35,372 bases of DNA from contig CAJWGB010000031.1 of the NCBI GenBank assembly GCA_913031625.1, forward strand, positions 1 to 35,372, read 5' to 3'. The stretch comes from an uncultured Planctomycetaceae bacterium. GTDB taxonomy: Bacteria > Planctomycetota > Planctomycetia > Planctomycetales > Planctomycetaceae. Position numbers and translations under genes: made by a program. Under the pieces are notes generated by a model. It was not told where the DNA came from, did not search any database, and saw nothing but the letters and a program-made list of their open reading frames with translations. Below are positions 16,335-26,210 of this stretch, piece after piece. The stretch's first letter is position 1; every line of letters begins with the position of its first letter.

Positions 16335-18632
16335 CTATTTGTCCTTACCCTCTTCGCCAACCTTGCTCTTCAGCCGCCTAATAATGTCATCTCCAGGGGC
16401 AGCAGACTTCTGTTCAACATCGAGTGCCTCCTGCCATGACTTCTGAGCGGCTTCTTTCTGACCGAGAGCATTCTGCACGTCGCCAAGATGTTCGATGATT
16501 GTGGAATCCCGGTAGTCTGGATCGCTGTTTGCCTTCAGCAATGCTTTGAGAGCTTCCTCATTTCGTTCCAGCTTGAACAGAACCCACCCCAGACTGTCAA
16601 GATACGCACGGTTTTCAGGCTCCGCTTCGACAGCGATTCGAATCATCTTCTCAGCCTGCTCAAGCTTGATTCCCTGGTCAGCATAAAGATAACCCAGATC
16701 GTTATTGATCCCGACATCATCTGGCGCTTCTCGGTAGATGATCTCCAGCTCTTCCTGGCCCCGCTTCAGATCGCCGGACTGAACATAGGCATTCGACAAA
16801 CCGCTGCGAGTACGGCGAATCTGATCTTCGGGCGTTCCTTCGGCTTCAAGATTCCCCTGATAAATGGCAATTGCCTTATCCCATTGGCGGAGCTGCGAGT
16901 ACAAACTTCCCAATAGCAACCGTGTCTGACCGGCAAGGCCCGCGTTCCGCGAACGCACGGCCAGGTTGACGGTTTCAAGCAGGGCCGCTTCGGACTCGTC
17001 ATGGCGTTCCGCCTGCAACAGAATCAGACCATGCTGAAAATTGAGCTGTGGAAGCTGAGGCCGGATTGCAAGCGCCGATTTGATCGCTTCCACAGCCTTG
17101 TCATAGTTCTTCGCATCTGCCTCGACTGCCGAAAGCATATAGAGACCGTTCAGACGAGCAGGGTCATTGAGATTGGGGATCTCCAGCAGTCGTCGGTAGA
17201 TCTTTGCAGCCTCAGCGTAGTTTTCACGACCATAGAGATTGGCTCCCAGCCGTGTCATCACGTCGATGCCCAGATTCTGTTCGGGATTCTGGTCAAGTGT
17301 AGCCTGGAGGAGAACTGCTTCCTGTTCCGGCAGCTTCAGCAATTCTTCTCGCGTCAGCTGGCTGAAGAACCATGTGGCTGATGGCATCTGTTTGACAGAA
17401 TCGTCTTTCAGAGAAGCGATGACTGCTTCCACAACACGGTTGCCGAAACCTGGATCATTTGTAATCAGAGGCAACAGCGGAAGAAGCTGCGGCGGCTGAA
17501 TCCCGGCGTTCAGTGCGTCCTTAACGCTTGCGATCAACAGTTTTGGATCCTGCTCCGCGATTGCGACGCGGACGAGGCCAACGTGCCCGGCTGGCTCGTT
17601 ATTCTTTTCGATCACACCGCGAAAGATCTCTGCAGCTGCTTCTGTACTACCGTTGTTGACCAGAAGGTCACCAATGAACATCTCAACCCCAGCTGCTTTG
17701 GTGGAATCCTTTGTCAGCTCTCGCAGTTTCTCCACGACCAGGTCGGAACGTTTTGTTGCGCTGTAGATATCATTGAGAAGACTCAGGGATTCGCGGCTTC
17801 GCCGATTCGTCTCGAAGTATGTATTGAGGTTCTTCTCAGCGTTCTCCAGATCGTCAGTTCGATACTGAGTCAATGCCAGCCAGAAGTGATAGTCATCCGG
17901 TTTGTCATCGTTGATACGAATAAGTGCCTCGAAGGCAGTCTTCGCGTCCGCGTATCGACCAACCTCAAGCATGACTCGGCCAACCGTGTCGTATCCTGTC
18001 GCACGATCCGTCATCAACTTCTGATGCTCTCGAAAATCAAGTCCAAACTTCTCTGGCTTTTCGAGCCCCTGAAGGATCACCCGGTAACTCTGCCCAGCCT
18101 TACCGGCGTCGCGGGCCTGAAGAAACAGCCGCCCACGAACGGCATGGATGTTCAGGAAATCCTTTGAATTTTTATCGAGCGTCTTTGACTCGAGTGCCTC
18201 TTCGATGAGCCTTGCTGGTTCTGCCGGGTTGCCCTGTTCGGACAACAGCATCATCGCGAGCTGAAGTCGTGTGCTGTAGTCATTCTTATCGAGTTCGATC
18301 GCCTTTCGAGCACGCTCTCTTGCCTGACCGACACGTCCGAGACGCAGCAGCAACAGTGCATGAGCTCGAACCGGATCAGCTGCCGATGGATCGGCTTTGG
18401 ATGCCTTTTCAAACGCCTTCAGAGCGTCTGCGAGGTTGCCCTTCTTCTGAAGTGCAATTCCTTCCATGTAGGCGGCAAGTGATTCCTTCTTCCGATCGTC
18501 AGGAGCCGTTTTTTCGTCGCCGCCAGGCTGGCGAAGCCCTTCCAGCTGTGGTTTCTTCTCATCTTCGTCAGCAAAGACTGGCTGAACAGCGAGAATAGAA
18601 ATGAGAACAAGGGCCAGTTGTTTGGATGACAT
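16335..18632 (-). CDS. Secreted tetratricopeptide-repeat protein
   Basis: A 765-residue protein. The Sec signal peptide is [21 protein letters not shown]. After a Lys/Glu/Asp-rich segment, TPR units fill most of the sequence, for example residues starting [25 protein letters not shown], then [64 protein letters not shown] and the final [20 protein letters not shown]. The chosen ATG at 18632 has AAGGAA about 6 bases upstream; the ATG nine codons earlier would place nine extra residues before the signal. A scaffold in the periplasm or cell envelope is likely. No catalytic domain is visible. It precedes ruvB by 43 bases. Confidence 0.85.
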   Translation of the reverse strand: MSSKQLALVLISILAVQPVFADEDEKKPQLEGLRQPGGDEKTAPDDRKKESLAAYMEGIALQKKGNLADALKAFEKASKADPSAADPVRAHALLLLRLGRVGQARERARKAIELDKNDYSTRLQLAMMLLSEQGNPAEPARLIEEALESKTLDKNSKDFLNIHAVRGRLFLQARDAGKAGQSYRVILQGLEKPEKFGLDFREHQKLMTDRATGYDTVGRVMLEVGRYADAKTAFEALIRINDDKPDDYHFWLALTQYRTDDLENAEKNLNTYFETNRRSRESLSLLNDIYSATKRSDLVVEKLRELTKDSTKAAGVEMFIGDLLVNNGSTEAAAEIFRGVIEKNNEPAGHVGLVRVAIAEQDPKLLIASVKDALNAGIQPPQLLPLLPLITNDPGFGNRVVEAVIASLKDDSVKQMPSATWFFSQLTREELLKLPEQEAVLLQATLDQNPEQNLGIDVMTRLGANLYGRENYAEAAKIYRRLLEIPNLNDPARLNGLYMLSAVEADAKNYDKAVEAIKSALAIRPQLPQLNFQHGLILLQAERHDESEAALLETVNLAVRSRNAGLAGQTRLLLGSLYSQLRQWDKAIAIYQGNLEAEGTPEDQIRRTRSGLSNAYVQSGDLKRGQEELEIIYREAPDDVGINNDLGYLYADQGIKLEQAEKMIRIAVEAEPENRAYLDSLGWVLFKLERNEEALKALLKANSDPDYRDSTIIEHLGDVQNALGQKEAAQKSWQEALDVEQKSAAPGDDIIRRLKSKVGEEGKDK

Positions 18633-18747
18633 GACAATTCCTTCCGATTTGCCGAGCACGGCAGGGATATCCTGCTCAATTGATTCTCGCGGATTCTGCC
18701 CACAATGAGAAGTCCATGTGGAACATCATCAGCAGCAAATTGTCAGC

Positions 18748-19698
18748 TCACACCTGAGAAGCGATAGCGGAAACTTCAGCGGCTGTCAGTGGGCGATCCA
18801 GAGACACTTTAGGAGGCGAAGCTGAAAGGACGGGGGCAAAGAATCCTCCGTCCCATGAAAGACCCGCTGTGGAGGCCGCACGCACAAAAATCACCTGAGC
18901 ACCGTCATGGCTGGGAATGCTCTCAGGAGACTGCTGCCCGTCGAGAGCAACCAATGCTCCGGACTCCACCACAAGATAGTCCCACCAGGCCTCGTCAGTC
19001 ACTTCATCCCATGTCTCCCCCATTGCAACGGACATAACCTGAGCGTCCGCCGGACGGGCCCCGGGAAGGGCCCCCTCAAGCTGCCCCTGAATGAGCGTCA
19101 GCAGGTGAAAACAATTCGTCACATTGGAATACGACAATCGGATACCCATCTTCTGATCAAGGTGGACAATATTCAGCGTCCCCGATCGCTGGAGTAATAG
19201 TCCCCGCAGCCACCATGCTCCCGGAGTGAGGTGCTCGATCCGATCCAACTCGCTCTGCAACTCGCTGCAAGCACCGATTGATGTCCGCAATGCTTGATCA
19301 GACGAAACGTGTGCAACAAGAGCCTGCCCAAGCATCTGCAGGCCGATCACCTGATCCTCATCGGCTGCCGGGTCTTCCGCGGCTTCCGTTGTCACCAGTT
19401 GCCGGCTCCATCTGAGAAACGCATCCACCAGCGGACTGGCAGTTGCTTCCGCAGGGCAGCCAGCTTCAACGGATGATCCAAGCCAGATTGCAAGCTGTCC
19501 GGCTCCGGTCGGAGATTCCACGTCCGGAACAATCCGGGCAACCAGGCGGCGGAACTCCTCCCGCTGCTCCGGATCAACGGCTCTCGCAGAATTCAAAGCA
19601 TCCTGAAGCCCGGAGTGCATACCGGGACCAACCTGCTGATCCGCCGCGCGTTTGACGGATTCCTGAAGTGACTTGAGAAGTGGAAGGGGAGTACTCAT
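18748..19698 (-). CDS. Unknown protein next to the H1-tail gene
   Basis: About 316 residues with no signal peptide, membrane segment or motif I recognise. It is mildly acidic and has Trp-rich patches (GAWWLRGLLLQRSG, DEAWWDYLVVESGALVALDG), which suggest a globular cytoplasmic protein. The N-terminal part is helical with many Ala, Leu and Gln. An ATG nine codons upstream (19725) is also open; 19698 is preferred because AGGTC lies just before it. It starts only 33 bases after the stop of the H1-tail gene on the same strand, so the two are probably co-transcribed and may share a role. Confidence 0.65.
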   Translation of the reverse strand: MSTPLPLLKSLQESVKRAADQQVGPGMHSGLQDALNSARAVDPEQREEFRRLVARIVPDVESPTGAGQLAIWLGSSVEAGCPAEATASPLVDAFLRWSRQLVTTEAAEDPAADEDQVIGLQMLGQALVAHVSSDQALRTSIGACSELQSELDRIEHLTPGAWWLRGLLLQRSGTLNIVHLDQKMGIRLSYSNVTNCFHLLTLIQGQLEGALPGARPADAQVMSVAMGETWDEVTDEAWWDYLVVESGALVALDGQQSPESIPSHDGAQVIFVRAASTAGLSWDGGFFAPVLSASPPKVSLDRPLTAAEVSAIASQV

Positions 19699-19731
19699 AA
19701 GACCTGAGCGAACCGACGAGGACAACCTCGT

Positions 19732-20772
19732 TTACTTCTTCTTCTTTGCAACTTTCTTCCTGGCGGCCTTCTTCTTAGAGGCGGTCTTCTTCTGCGTCAC
19801 TTTCTTTGCCGCCGCCTTCTTGGTGGCGGCTTTCTTCGTGGCGGCCTTCTTCTTCGTTGCCGCTTTCTTCGTTGCCGCTTTCTTCGTTGCCGCTTTCTTC
19901 ACTGCTGCTTTCTTCACTGCTGCTTTCTTCACTGCTGCTTTCTTCACAGCCGCCTTCTTCGCTGGCTCTTTCTTCGCTGCAGCCTTGGTGGCTTTCTTCT
20001 TAGCAGCTTTCTTCTTAGCAGCCGGCTGTTCTACCGGTGCCTTCTTCTTCTTCTTTCGTTTACGTGGCGCTTTGAGGACAGCAAGTCGATCCTCAAACCG
20101 CAACACATCAAACTCACCTTCTTCGTCGTAGTCATCCTCAATCCGTTCGGCAAACTGCGGATCTGTTGCCATTTGTCGCAGGAGATGTGCAAACGCAAAA
20201 GCATCTGATTTCTTGACGCCTGCCTTCAGAAACTCTGAGGCGTCTTCAATCGAACTGTCGACTGGCACAATCCCGAGGTGGATCGCCAGTCGATGCGCGA
20301 TGTGGTCGAGACAGACCACATGACTTCCCAGTACCTGCTGCAACGTGAAACTGGCCACAAACGGCGAAAGGAAGTCGATCTTCTTGAGACGCTTCTGAGC
20401 TGACTCAAGAGTCAGCTTACTCAGTTTTTCAAACTCAAAGCTGTACGTGCTCTCAAAGACATAGCGAAGAATGGACCGAATCCTCAGTCCTTTCCAGTCC
20501 GCTCCTTTGAGTTCCGACAGTGTCGTCTCAATCTCAGAGACGGAGCTGACTCGAATCTCATTGAGATCAAAATAGGATCGCAGCAGCTTGTCGTATCCCG
20601 CCTCAGCCTTCTCCCAGGTGTTGTCTTCCAGACACACTGCGAAGAGCATAGTCTCCAGGACCGGCATCTTCAGTTTCGGGAGAGAACGGCTGTACGTCCG
20701 CTGCAGGAGAGACGTGAGCTTCTTGCACGCCTGAGTCTTGTCACTGGCTTTCGTTGTAGATGCCGGGGGCAT
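19732..20772 (-). CDS. HhH-GPD-like protein with histone-H1-like Lys/Ala tail
   Basis: A 346-residue protein in two parts. Residues 15-205 form a helical domain whose layout recalls endonuclease III/HhH-GPD glycosylases: ETMLFAVCLEDNTWEKAEAGYDKLL (40-64) matches the family's first helices, and VVCLDHIAHRLAIHLGI (152-168) matches the strand with the catalytic Asp (D156). The helix-hairpin-helix LPGVGxKTA is replaced by FLSPFVASFTLQQV, and neither the catalytic Lys nor an iron-sulfur Cys set is present. An acidic linker (210-230) leads to about 110 residues of KKAAV/KKAAT pentads, like the tail of eukaryotic H1 and bacterial H1-like proteins. DNA or nucleoid binding is likely; glycosylase activity is doubtful. 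The start has AGGA upstream. It lies 119 bases after rbfA. Confidence 0.75.
   Translation of the reverse strand: MPPASTTKASDKTQACKKLTSLLQRTYSRSLPKLKMPVLETMLFAVCLEDNTWEKAEAGYDKLLRSYFDLNEIRVSSVSEIETTLSELKGADWKGLRIRSILRYVFESTYSFEFEKLSKLTLESAQKRLKKIDFLSPFVASFTLQQVLGSHVVCLDHIAHRLAIHLGIVPVDSSIEDASEFLKAGVKKSDAFAFAHLLRQMATDPQFAERIEDDYDEEGEFDVLRFEDRLAVLKAPRKRKKKKKAPVEQPAAKKKAAKKKATKAAAKKEPAKKAAVKKAAVKKAAVKKAAVKKAATKKAATKKAATKKKAATKKAATKKAAAKKVTQKKTASKKKAARKKVAKKKK
19862..19951. repeat. 15-bp tandem repeat coding the Lys/Ala tail
   Basis: Six consecutive 15-base units: two copies of GCTTTCTTCGTTGCC, three of GCTTTCTTCACTGCT and one GCTTTCTTCACAGCC. Each codes for five residues of the tail on the minus strand (KKAAV or KKAAT type). 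Weaker copies continue on both sides, from about 19800 to 20040. Near-identity at the DNA level, not just the protein level, suggests recent expansion by slippage, so repeat number may vary between strains. Confidence 0.85.
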
Positions 20773-20891
20773 ATGTGATTCCTGTGCCGAAAACGAAAGT
20801 GGTGTGAAATGTTGAGATGGGGAAAACTAGTGAATTCCAGACAGGTTCGCGAGACGCTGAGCAGGTTCAATTGTCCTGAGCGGGAATATTC

Positions 20892-21290
20892 TCACCCCGT
20901 GGATTCCGGTTCTGATGTTGAGTCGGCAGCGTCTGAGTCCTCCGATTCAGTTGGCAGGACTTCGTTGAGGATTCTGGTCGCCTCAAACGATTTGCGAACC
21001 CCCTGATCAACCTCAAAACGCAGCTCCGGAGTATATCTGGTTTTGACACGCTCCGCGACTTTGCTCTGCAGGTAGCCTCGGGCCGAATTCAGCCCGTGCA
21101 GCGTCAACGCCTCGTCTTTCTCGTCTCCCATGACGGAGATTTTGACTTTAGCGTACCGCAGATCCGGGCTGACTTCCGCGCCAAGGACAGTCACGTTGCG
21201 AATCCGCGGATCACGCAACTCTGTGAGGATCGTTGTGCTGACAACTTCACGGATGACAGATGCCACCCTCGCTGTGCGTCGTGAAGACAT
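20892..21290 (-). CDS. rbfA: Ribosome-binding factor A
   Basis: A 132-residue KH-fold protein that binds the 30S subunit during late 16S rRNA maturation. The family pattern is clear: SSRRTARVASVIREVVSTTIL at the N terminus, LRDPRIRNVTVLGAEVSPDLRYAKVKISV (25-53) and a C-terminal half with LRFEVDQGVRKSFEATRILNEV. After residue 112 there is a short acidic Ser/Glu/Asp tail. It starts 32 bases after the infB stop on the same strand, the usual nusA-infB-rbfA order. GAGAG lies upstream of the ATG. Confidence 0.95.
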   Translation of the reverse strand: MSSRRTARVASVIREVVSTTILTELRDPRIRNVTVLGAEVSPDLRYAKVKISVMGDEKDEALTLHGLNSARGYLQSKVAERVKTRYTPELRFEVDQGVRKSFEATRILNEVLPTESEDSDAADSTSEPESTG

Positions 21291-21322
21291 AGCTCACTCT
21301 CTATGACGAATAACGATTGAAA

Positions 21323-24103
21323 TCAGGACAGCGTGCGCTGGATTTCATCAATTCGGAAGGCTTCCAGCAGGTCACCTTCCTTAACGTCATTGAAACCGTC
21401 GAGACGGATACCACACTCCATCCCTTCACGAACTTCCTTGGCATCGTCTTTCTCACGCTTCAACGAGCCGATCCTGTAGTTGTTCAGGACAGTGTTGTCC
21501 CGAATCACGTGGATCCTGCTGTCTCGACTGATCGTGCCATTGAGGACACGACAACCGGCAATCGTTCCAAAGCGGCTGATACTGAATGTCCGCAGCACAA
21601 TCGCGCGGCCGGTAGTAACTTCCTTCTCCTCCGGACGCAGCAGACCTTCCAGCGACTGACGAATATACTCGGTCACTTCATAAATGATGTTGTACCGCCG
21701 AATATCGACACCTTCGCGTTCTGCCAGTTGCTGAGCCTTCTCGTCGGCAATCACATGAAATGCCACGATGATGGCACCGGCCCCACTCGCAAGGAAGATA
21801 TCACTCTCGTTCACACCACCCACTGCTTCGTAAATGATCTGAACCTCGACTTCCGGATGCTCAAACTTATTGAGTTCACCGCGAAGGGCTTCGACAGATC
21901 CAGGCGTATCCGCTTTCAAAATAATGGGCAGCTTCTGAGCACCCTCGCCCGAACGGACTTTTTCAAGGAAGCCGTCCAGGTCAAGAGGTTTACCTCGGCC
22001 TGACAGCGAGCTCTCTCGACCTTCATGAATTCGAGATTCAGCAACCTGCCGAGCTTCTTCAATGTCCGGCATGCCAAAGAAGTGAACTCCAGCAGTCGGC
22101 ACTTCGTTCAGGCCGGCCACTTTGACCGGCGTACTTGGCCCGGCTTCTTTCACTTTACGTCCGCGATCATCGTACATCGCACGAATTCGTCCGTAAGTTG
22201 TTCCGCAGAGGATGTTGTCTCCGATCTGCAGCGTTCCCTTCTGAACAATAAACCAGGCGATGACCCCTTTGCCCTCGTCGCGGAAAGCTTCCAGACAGAC
22301 ACCGACCGCTTCACGATCCGGATTGGCCTGGTAATTCAGCAGGTCAGCAGTGATCTGGATGGTCTCAACAAGATCCTCCAGTCCCTGGCCCGTCTCACCA
22401 GATGTCCGAATCACTTCGTATTCACCACCCCACTCCGCCGGCAACATGTCGTGAGACGCCAGTTGTTGAAGGGTTTTCTGTTCGTCAATATCCGGCAGGT
22501 CCATCTTGTTCATCGCAACGATGATCGGAACACCAGCTGACTTCGCGTGTGCAATACACTCTTCCGTCTGCGGCATGATTCCGTCGTCCGCGGCGATCAC
22601 GAGAATAATGATGTCCGTCACATTCGCACCGCGGGCACGCATTTCGCCAAAGGCGGCGTGACCCGGGGTATCAACAAAAGTGACTGGTTTGCCATCCTGA
22701 ATCACCTGGTAGGCCGCGATGTGCTGCGTGATTCCACCAGCTTCGCCAGCCGCGACATTCGCCTGTCGAAGCTTGTCCACAAGCGTGGTCTTACCGTGGT
22801 CAACGTGACCGAGAATGGTGACGATTGGTGGTCGCCATTCCAGATCTTCTTCCGAGTCCTCGTGGTCGAGTGAGGCAACGAGTTCCGCCTCGATGTCGCG
22901 ACCACGTTTGATCTCGAGGTCAACCCCCAGTTCCATGGCAACCTCAAGAGCATCATCCTCTGTGAGGTCGTCGTTGATGTTCAGCATCTTCCCGGCTTTG
23001 AAGAAGTAGCTGACAATCGAACGGGCAGGCCGGCCAATGGCTTCCGAAAGGTTTCGGACGGTGATTGGACACTCAATCTGAGCTGACGTCTTAAGCTCTG
23101 CCTGGGCAGCACTGCGCTTTCGGCGACGCTGCTTCTTCTCAAGACGTTGCTTTTCGCGGGCCTTGTTAAAGTCCTTCAGGAGCGACCCGCTCTTGCTTCG
23201 TCGCTTGCCGGCAGGCGTGCCTTCCATCCGGGCACGCTCTTCTTTGATCTGACGAACTTTCTCGGCCAGTGTGCCCGTCGATGGAGCGACGATCTGATCC
23301 ATCGAAATGTCTGGTTTCTGAACCTTCTCTTCAGCCTTCTTAGGCTTCTGCTTCTGCTTCTGAGCGGGTGGCTGATAGTTAGGCGTTGCCACCATCGGTC
23401 GAGCCATTCGCGGACTGACCGGTGCGCGTTCTTCCTTTTGGGGAGGCTCGGGAGTCGACGCAGCAGCACCAGAACGGTTCTCGTCCTTTACGTTACTGAT
23501 GGGGCGCATCTCACGGCGCACTGGTTTTGACATGCGCTGAATTGGAGTCGGCGCTTTTTGAGGCGTGGGATCACGCGGCGAATCTTCAGCCGGCTCATCC
23601 GTCGGCGTCTCGCTGGCGGCCTTTTCTGTTGACTCGCCATCGTTATCAGACTCATCAGCCGCTGCTTCCGGCTCAGAATCCGAAGCTTCTTCGGCGGCAG
23701 GAGCAGCATCCGACTCAGCAACGACTTCCTCAGCCGCATCTTCCGGCACTTCTACTTCCGCTTCAACGGGTGCCTCTACGGCTTCGGCTTCGGCTTCGCC
23801 CCCCTCGACAGACTCTTCCGCTTCCTCAACCTGTTCGTCTGCAGCAGCCTTGCTGGGCATAACCCGAATATCGCGGGTCTTGTTCACGCTGGGGCGCGAC
23901 GGAGCAGGAGGCGCATCAGCTTCCTCTGGCGAACTATCACCCTCTCCACGATTCTTGACGAACGCGACAATCGTATCGCGTTCTTCAGGAGTGATTGTGG
24001 CCAGCGCGTTGCGCAGTTTGATCCCGGCTTCGTCTGCCAGACCAAGCAAAACTTTACTGTCGAGGCCAAGTTCCCTGGCCAGTGCAAAGATACGTATCTT
24101 CAA
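21323..24103 (-). CDS. infB: Translation initiation factor IF-2
   Basis: GTPase that brings fMet-tRNA to the 30S subunit and drives subunit joining. The 926 residues are: IF2_N domain (1-50), a long acidic then basic low-complexity region (about 55-335), a second IF2_N (345-398), the GTPase domain with G1 GHVDHGKT (432-439), T459 in GGITQH, G3 DTPGH (478-482) and G4 NKMD (532-535), and then the beta-barrel, IF-2 central and C-terminal domains. The start codon is TTG, chosen because [12 protein letters not shown] is the conserved N terminus and GAGGA sits 6 bases upstream. It lies between nusA and rbfA. Confidence 0.97.
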   Translation of the reverse strand: MKIRIFALARELGLDSKVLLGLADEAGIKLRNALATITPEERDTIVAFVKNRGEGDSSPEEADAPPAPSRPSVNKTRDIRVMPSKAAADEQVEEAEESVEGGEAEAEAVEAPVEAEVEVPEDAAEEVVAESDAAPAAEEASDSEPEAAADESDNDGESTEKAASETPTDEPAEDSPRDPTPQKAPTPIQRMSKPVRREMRPISNVKDENRSGAAASTPEPPQKEERAPVSPRMARPMVATPNYQPPAQKQKQKPKKAEEKVQKPDISMDQIVAPSTGTLAEKVRQIKEERARMEGTPAGKRRSKSGSLLKDFNKAREKQRLEKKQRRRKRSAAQAELKTSAQIECPITVRNLSEAIGRPARSIVSYFFKAGKMLNINDDLTEDDALEVAMELGVDLEIKRGRDIEAELVASLDHEDSEEDLEWRPPIVTILGHVDHGKTTLVDKLRQANVAAGEAGGITQHIAAYQVIQDGKPVTFVDTPGHAAFGEMRARGANVTDIIILVIAADDGIMPQTEECIAHAKSAGVPIIVAMNKMDLPDIDEQKTLQQLASHDMLPAEWGGEYEVIRTSGETGQGLEDLVETIQITADLLNYQANPDREAVGVCLEAFRDEGKGVIAWFIVQKGTLQIGDNILCGTTYGRIRAMYDDRGRKVKEAGPSTPVKVAGLNEVPTAGVHFFGMPDIEEARQVAESRIHEGRESSLSGRGKPLDLDGFLEKVRSGEGAQKLPIILKADTPGSVEALRGELNKFEHPEVEVQIIYEAVGGVNESDIFLASGAGAIIVAFHVIADEKAQQLAEREGVDIRRYNIIYEVTEYIRQSLEGLLRPEEKEVTTGRAIVLRTFSISRFGTIAGCRVLNGTISRDSRIHVIRDNTVLNNYRIGSLKREKDDAKEVREGMECGIRLDGFNDVKEGDLLEAFRIDEIQRTLS

Positions 24104-24109
24104 GACAGT

Positions 24110-24135
24110 TCCTCAGGGGTCGCGGAATACCGCGA
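24110..24135 (-). promoter_or_regulatory. infB ribosome-binding site with adjacent hairpin
   Basis: GAGGA (minus strand, 24110-24114) lies 6 bases before the TTG start of infB and decides that start. Just upstream, TCGCGG and CCGCGA (24120-24125 and 24130-24135) form a perfect 6-base-pair stem with a 4-base loop. This could tune access to the site or mark an RNA-processing point in the 171-base nusA-infB gap. Confidence 0.5.
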
Positions 24136-24274
24136 GTTGAACGAGTAATCGTTCCAGATGGAAGAAGAAGGCACCGGGTTCACGATTCGGCACCAAACTG
24201 AATATCGATGCCACATGGCATCGTTTACGTCAGGTTAAGTAAGGGAAAACAAACTCCAGGTGGTTGATAGTTTC

Positions 24275-25825
24275 TTATTCTGATGGCTCTTCCTCATCGG
24301 GTTCAGCCGTTTCTTCCGATTCTGATTCTTCAACTTCTCCAGGCGCCTCACCTGCCTCATCAACTTCCTCAGCAGCAGGCTCCACTGCACTCTCTTCAGC
24401 AGATTCCTCTGCGGCTTCCTCAGTCGGTACTTCTGTTTCTTGAGTTACGGGAGCCTCAGCTTCTTCTGATTCTTCAGCAGCAGGAGATTCCTCCACTGGA
24501 GCGGCCTCAGCGTCACCGTCCGCTGCCCCCTCGTCAACCGGAGGTTCGCCCGGAGGCGGAATCTCCGCCGCAGATTCAGGATCTGAAGGTGGCGGGATAT
24601 CCGACGCAGGAGGTGGAATCGCACCTTCCGGATTGAGCTTGCGAGCTTCCGCTTCTGCGATCTCTTCCTGTTCAATTCGCAATGCCTCGGCATCAGCGAA
24701 TTCAATGATCTCGTCAACGTCTTCCTGCGAAAGCCCACTCATTTCCAACAGGTCATCCGGCTCAATGACAGACAGGTCATCAAACGTAAAGAAGCCCTGC
24801 GAAACAAGGTTTTCAATCAGTTCCGGAGGCATCTTGGGAACGACACTGAATGCCTCGATAGAGGTATCCAGTTGCATGTCCAGAGATTCCTGAGTCATCA
24901 CGTTGATGTCCCAGCCGACCAGTTTAGACGCCAGACGGACGTTCTGACCGCGTCTGCCAATTGCCAGCGAGAGTTGATCGTCGCGGACCAGAACCAACAC
25001 TTTCCCCAGCATCGGACAGAGAATCACGTCCTCCACCTCGGCAGGCTGCAGAGCATTCGGGACCAGCACCTGCAGGCTGTCATTCCAGCGAACGATATCA
25101 ATTCGTTCGCCGTTGAGCTCTTCAACGATGCTGCGAATACGAGCACCGCGAACACCAACGCAGGCACCGACGCAGTCAATTGAGGTGTCGTATGAAGATA
25201 CGGCAACCTTGGAACGATGACCGGCTTCACGAGCAATTGAGCGAGTCTCAATCACGCGATCATGCACTTCGGGAATCTCAACCTCAAACAAACGCCGTAC
25301 GAAGTCGGCGTGCTTTCGAGACAGAATCACTCGAACACGAGACCCTGACTTCTTCACATCCAGGACCACGGCCCGCACTCGGTCACCGACTCGGTAACTC
25401 TCCTTATTAATCTGTTCGCTGCGAGGCAGAATGGCTTCCACCTTGCCGAGGTTCACGATTACGGTACCACGATCAACACGAACGACTGCCCCTGTCACGA
25501 CCTGGCTCTTGAGGTCCAGGAATTCATCAAAGTGGCTGTCTCGTTCTGCTTCGCGAATCCGCTGAATCATGACCTGCTTGGCGGTCTGTGCCGAAATTCG
25601 GCCCAGATCATCAATATGGTCGCGTTCAAGCATTACTCCGTTCCAGGTGATTTCCACTTCACCAGTGGCACGGTCAATGCGAACTTCAATTTCGTCGTCT
25701 TCTTCAAAACGCTTGCGCGCTGCAGACAGAATGGCCAGTTCGATCCCCTCGAAGACGATTTCTTTGTCAATCATCTTGTCGCGATGGATCGCGTCAACAA
25801 TTCTCTTAATCTCGTTGCCGTTCAT
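24275..25825 (-). CDS. nusA: Transcription termination/antitermination factor NusA
   Basis: RNA-polymerase-binding factor for pausing, termination and antitermination. From the ATG at 25825 it has 516 residues: N-terminal polymerase-binding domain (1-105), S1 domain (about 108-170, [23 protein letters not shown]), KH1 ([19 protein letters not shown], 218-236), KH2 ([15 protein letters not shown], 287-301) and a helix-hairpin-helix segment ([17 protein letters not shown]...). A Pro/Glu-rich acidic tail of about 115 residues follows. The frame is open to 26053, but the extra residues are not NusA-like and run through the leader terminator. It is the first gene of the nusA-infB-rbfA operon; no rimP precedes it. 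An AGGA lies too far from the ATG unless a small hairpin between them folds. Confidence 0.96.
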   Translation of the reverse strand: MNGNEIKRIVDAIHRDKMIDKEIVFEGIELAILSAARKRFEEDDEIEVRIDRATGEVEITWNGVMLERDHIDDLGRISAQTAKQVMIQRIREAERDSHFDEFLDLKSQVVTGAVVRVDRGTVIVNLGKVEAILPRSEQINKESYRVGDRVRAVVLDVKKSGSRVRVILSRKHADFVRRLFEVEIPEVHDRVIETRSIAREAGHRSKVAVSSYDTSIDCVGACVGVRGARIRSIVEELNGERIDIVRWNDSLQVLVPNALQPAEVEDVILCPMLGKVLVLVRDDQLSLAIGRRGQNVRLASKLVGWDINVMTQESLDMQLDTSIEAFSVVPKMPPELIENLVSQGFFTFDDLSVIEPDDLLEMSGLSQEDVDEIIEFADAEALRIEQEEIAEAEARKLNPEGAIPPPASDIPPPSDPESAAEIPPPGEPPVDEGAADGDAEAAPVEESPAAEESEEAEAPVTQETEVPTEEAAEESAEESAVEPAAEEVDEAGEAPGEVEESESEETAEPDEEEPSE

Positions 25826-25916
25826 CTGCCGAAACCGTTTCGTCCTGAACCTATAAAAAAAAGTGGGACAAGTCCCACTTTTCAGCGACAGCTGCCGAAG
25901 ACCGACACCTGCCGAA
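25823..25916 (-). repeat. Three copies of TTCGGCAGNTG in the nusA leader
   Basis: On the minus strand TTCGGCAGNTG occurs at 25906-25916, 25889-25899 and 25823-25833. The third copy supplies the nusA start codon (N is A, giving ATG). The first two lie just upstream of the terminator and begin 17 bases apart. They may be a protein-binding site copied at the initiation site, or sequences competing for the same RNA partner. Confidence 0.6.
25855..25882 (-). terminator. Intrinsic terminator/attenuator in the nusA leader
   Basis: Read on the minus strand, AAAAGTGGGAC, two bases, and GTCCCACTTTT form an 11-base-pair perfect stem, followed at once by further T to make a run of eight T. This is a textbook Rho-independent terminator in the direction of nusA, ending 29 bases before its ATG. 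There is no gene upstream on this strand for it to terminate, so it must act inside the nusA transcript leader. NusA stimulates hairpin-dependent termination, so feedback control is plausible (inference). Confidence 0.8.
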
Positions 25917-26204
25917 AACACGTCCTTGCGGAAGTTCCCTGAAGAACACACCGCGGAGGGATTGTGTATTCTCACATACTGTACATGTTTGATTCCTGAA
26001 TGTTGTTTTCGGTGGGCCGAACACAACAGTGCGGGTACGTGAGTCGTGGACACGCCTTCCAGACACCAGGGCGCCTGAAAGAAGATTCGGAACGATATCG
26101 CCCGAAAAACTAGCTGTCAAGCACCAGAAACCAACTTCAACGATTCCTCAGAGACAACGATTTCTGCTGTTTTCCCAGGATGGCAAGCCGATTGCTGATG
26201 GGCC

Positions 26205-26210
26205 TATAAT
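26205..26210 (+). promoter_or_regulatory. Possible -10 element (TATAAT) for the DUF1501 gene
   Basis: A perfect TATAAT lies 64 bases before the ATG at 26275. No good -35 hexamer is seen 16-18 bases upstream (GGCAAG at the 17-base spacing), so this is a weak prediction. Confidence 0.3.

Noticed and set aside
19862-19951. CRISPR-like short direct repeats
   Set aside because: The 15-base units are contiguous without spacers and code in frame for the Lys/Ala tail.
19673-20131. Long plus-strand frame rich in Phe and Ala
   Set aside because: It is the antisense shadow of the Lys/Ala repeat tail of the minus-strand gene; its repeats follow from the codons for Lys and Ala.
23565-24140. Plus-strand frame rich in Ser and Ala
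   Set aside because: It is antisense to the acidic low-complexity region of IF-2, has no independent motif and would overlap a certain gene.
25826-26053. Longer NusA start at 26053
   Set aside because: The extra 76 residues lack NusA similarity and would translate straight through the leader terminator; the conserved NusA N terminus begins at 25825.
26205-26210. A confident sigma-70 promoter for the DUF1501 gene
   Set aside because: The -10 box is perfect, but no matching -35 is found at the right distance, so it was kept only as a low-confidence site.
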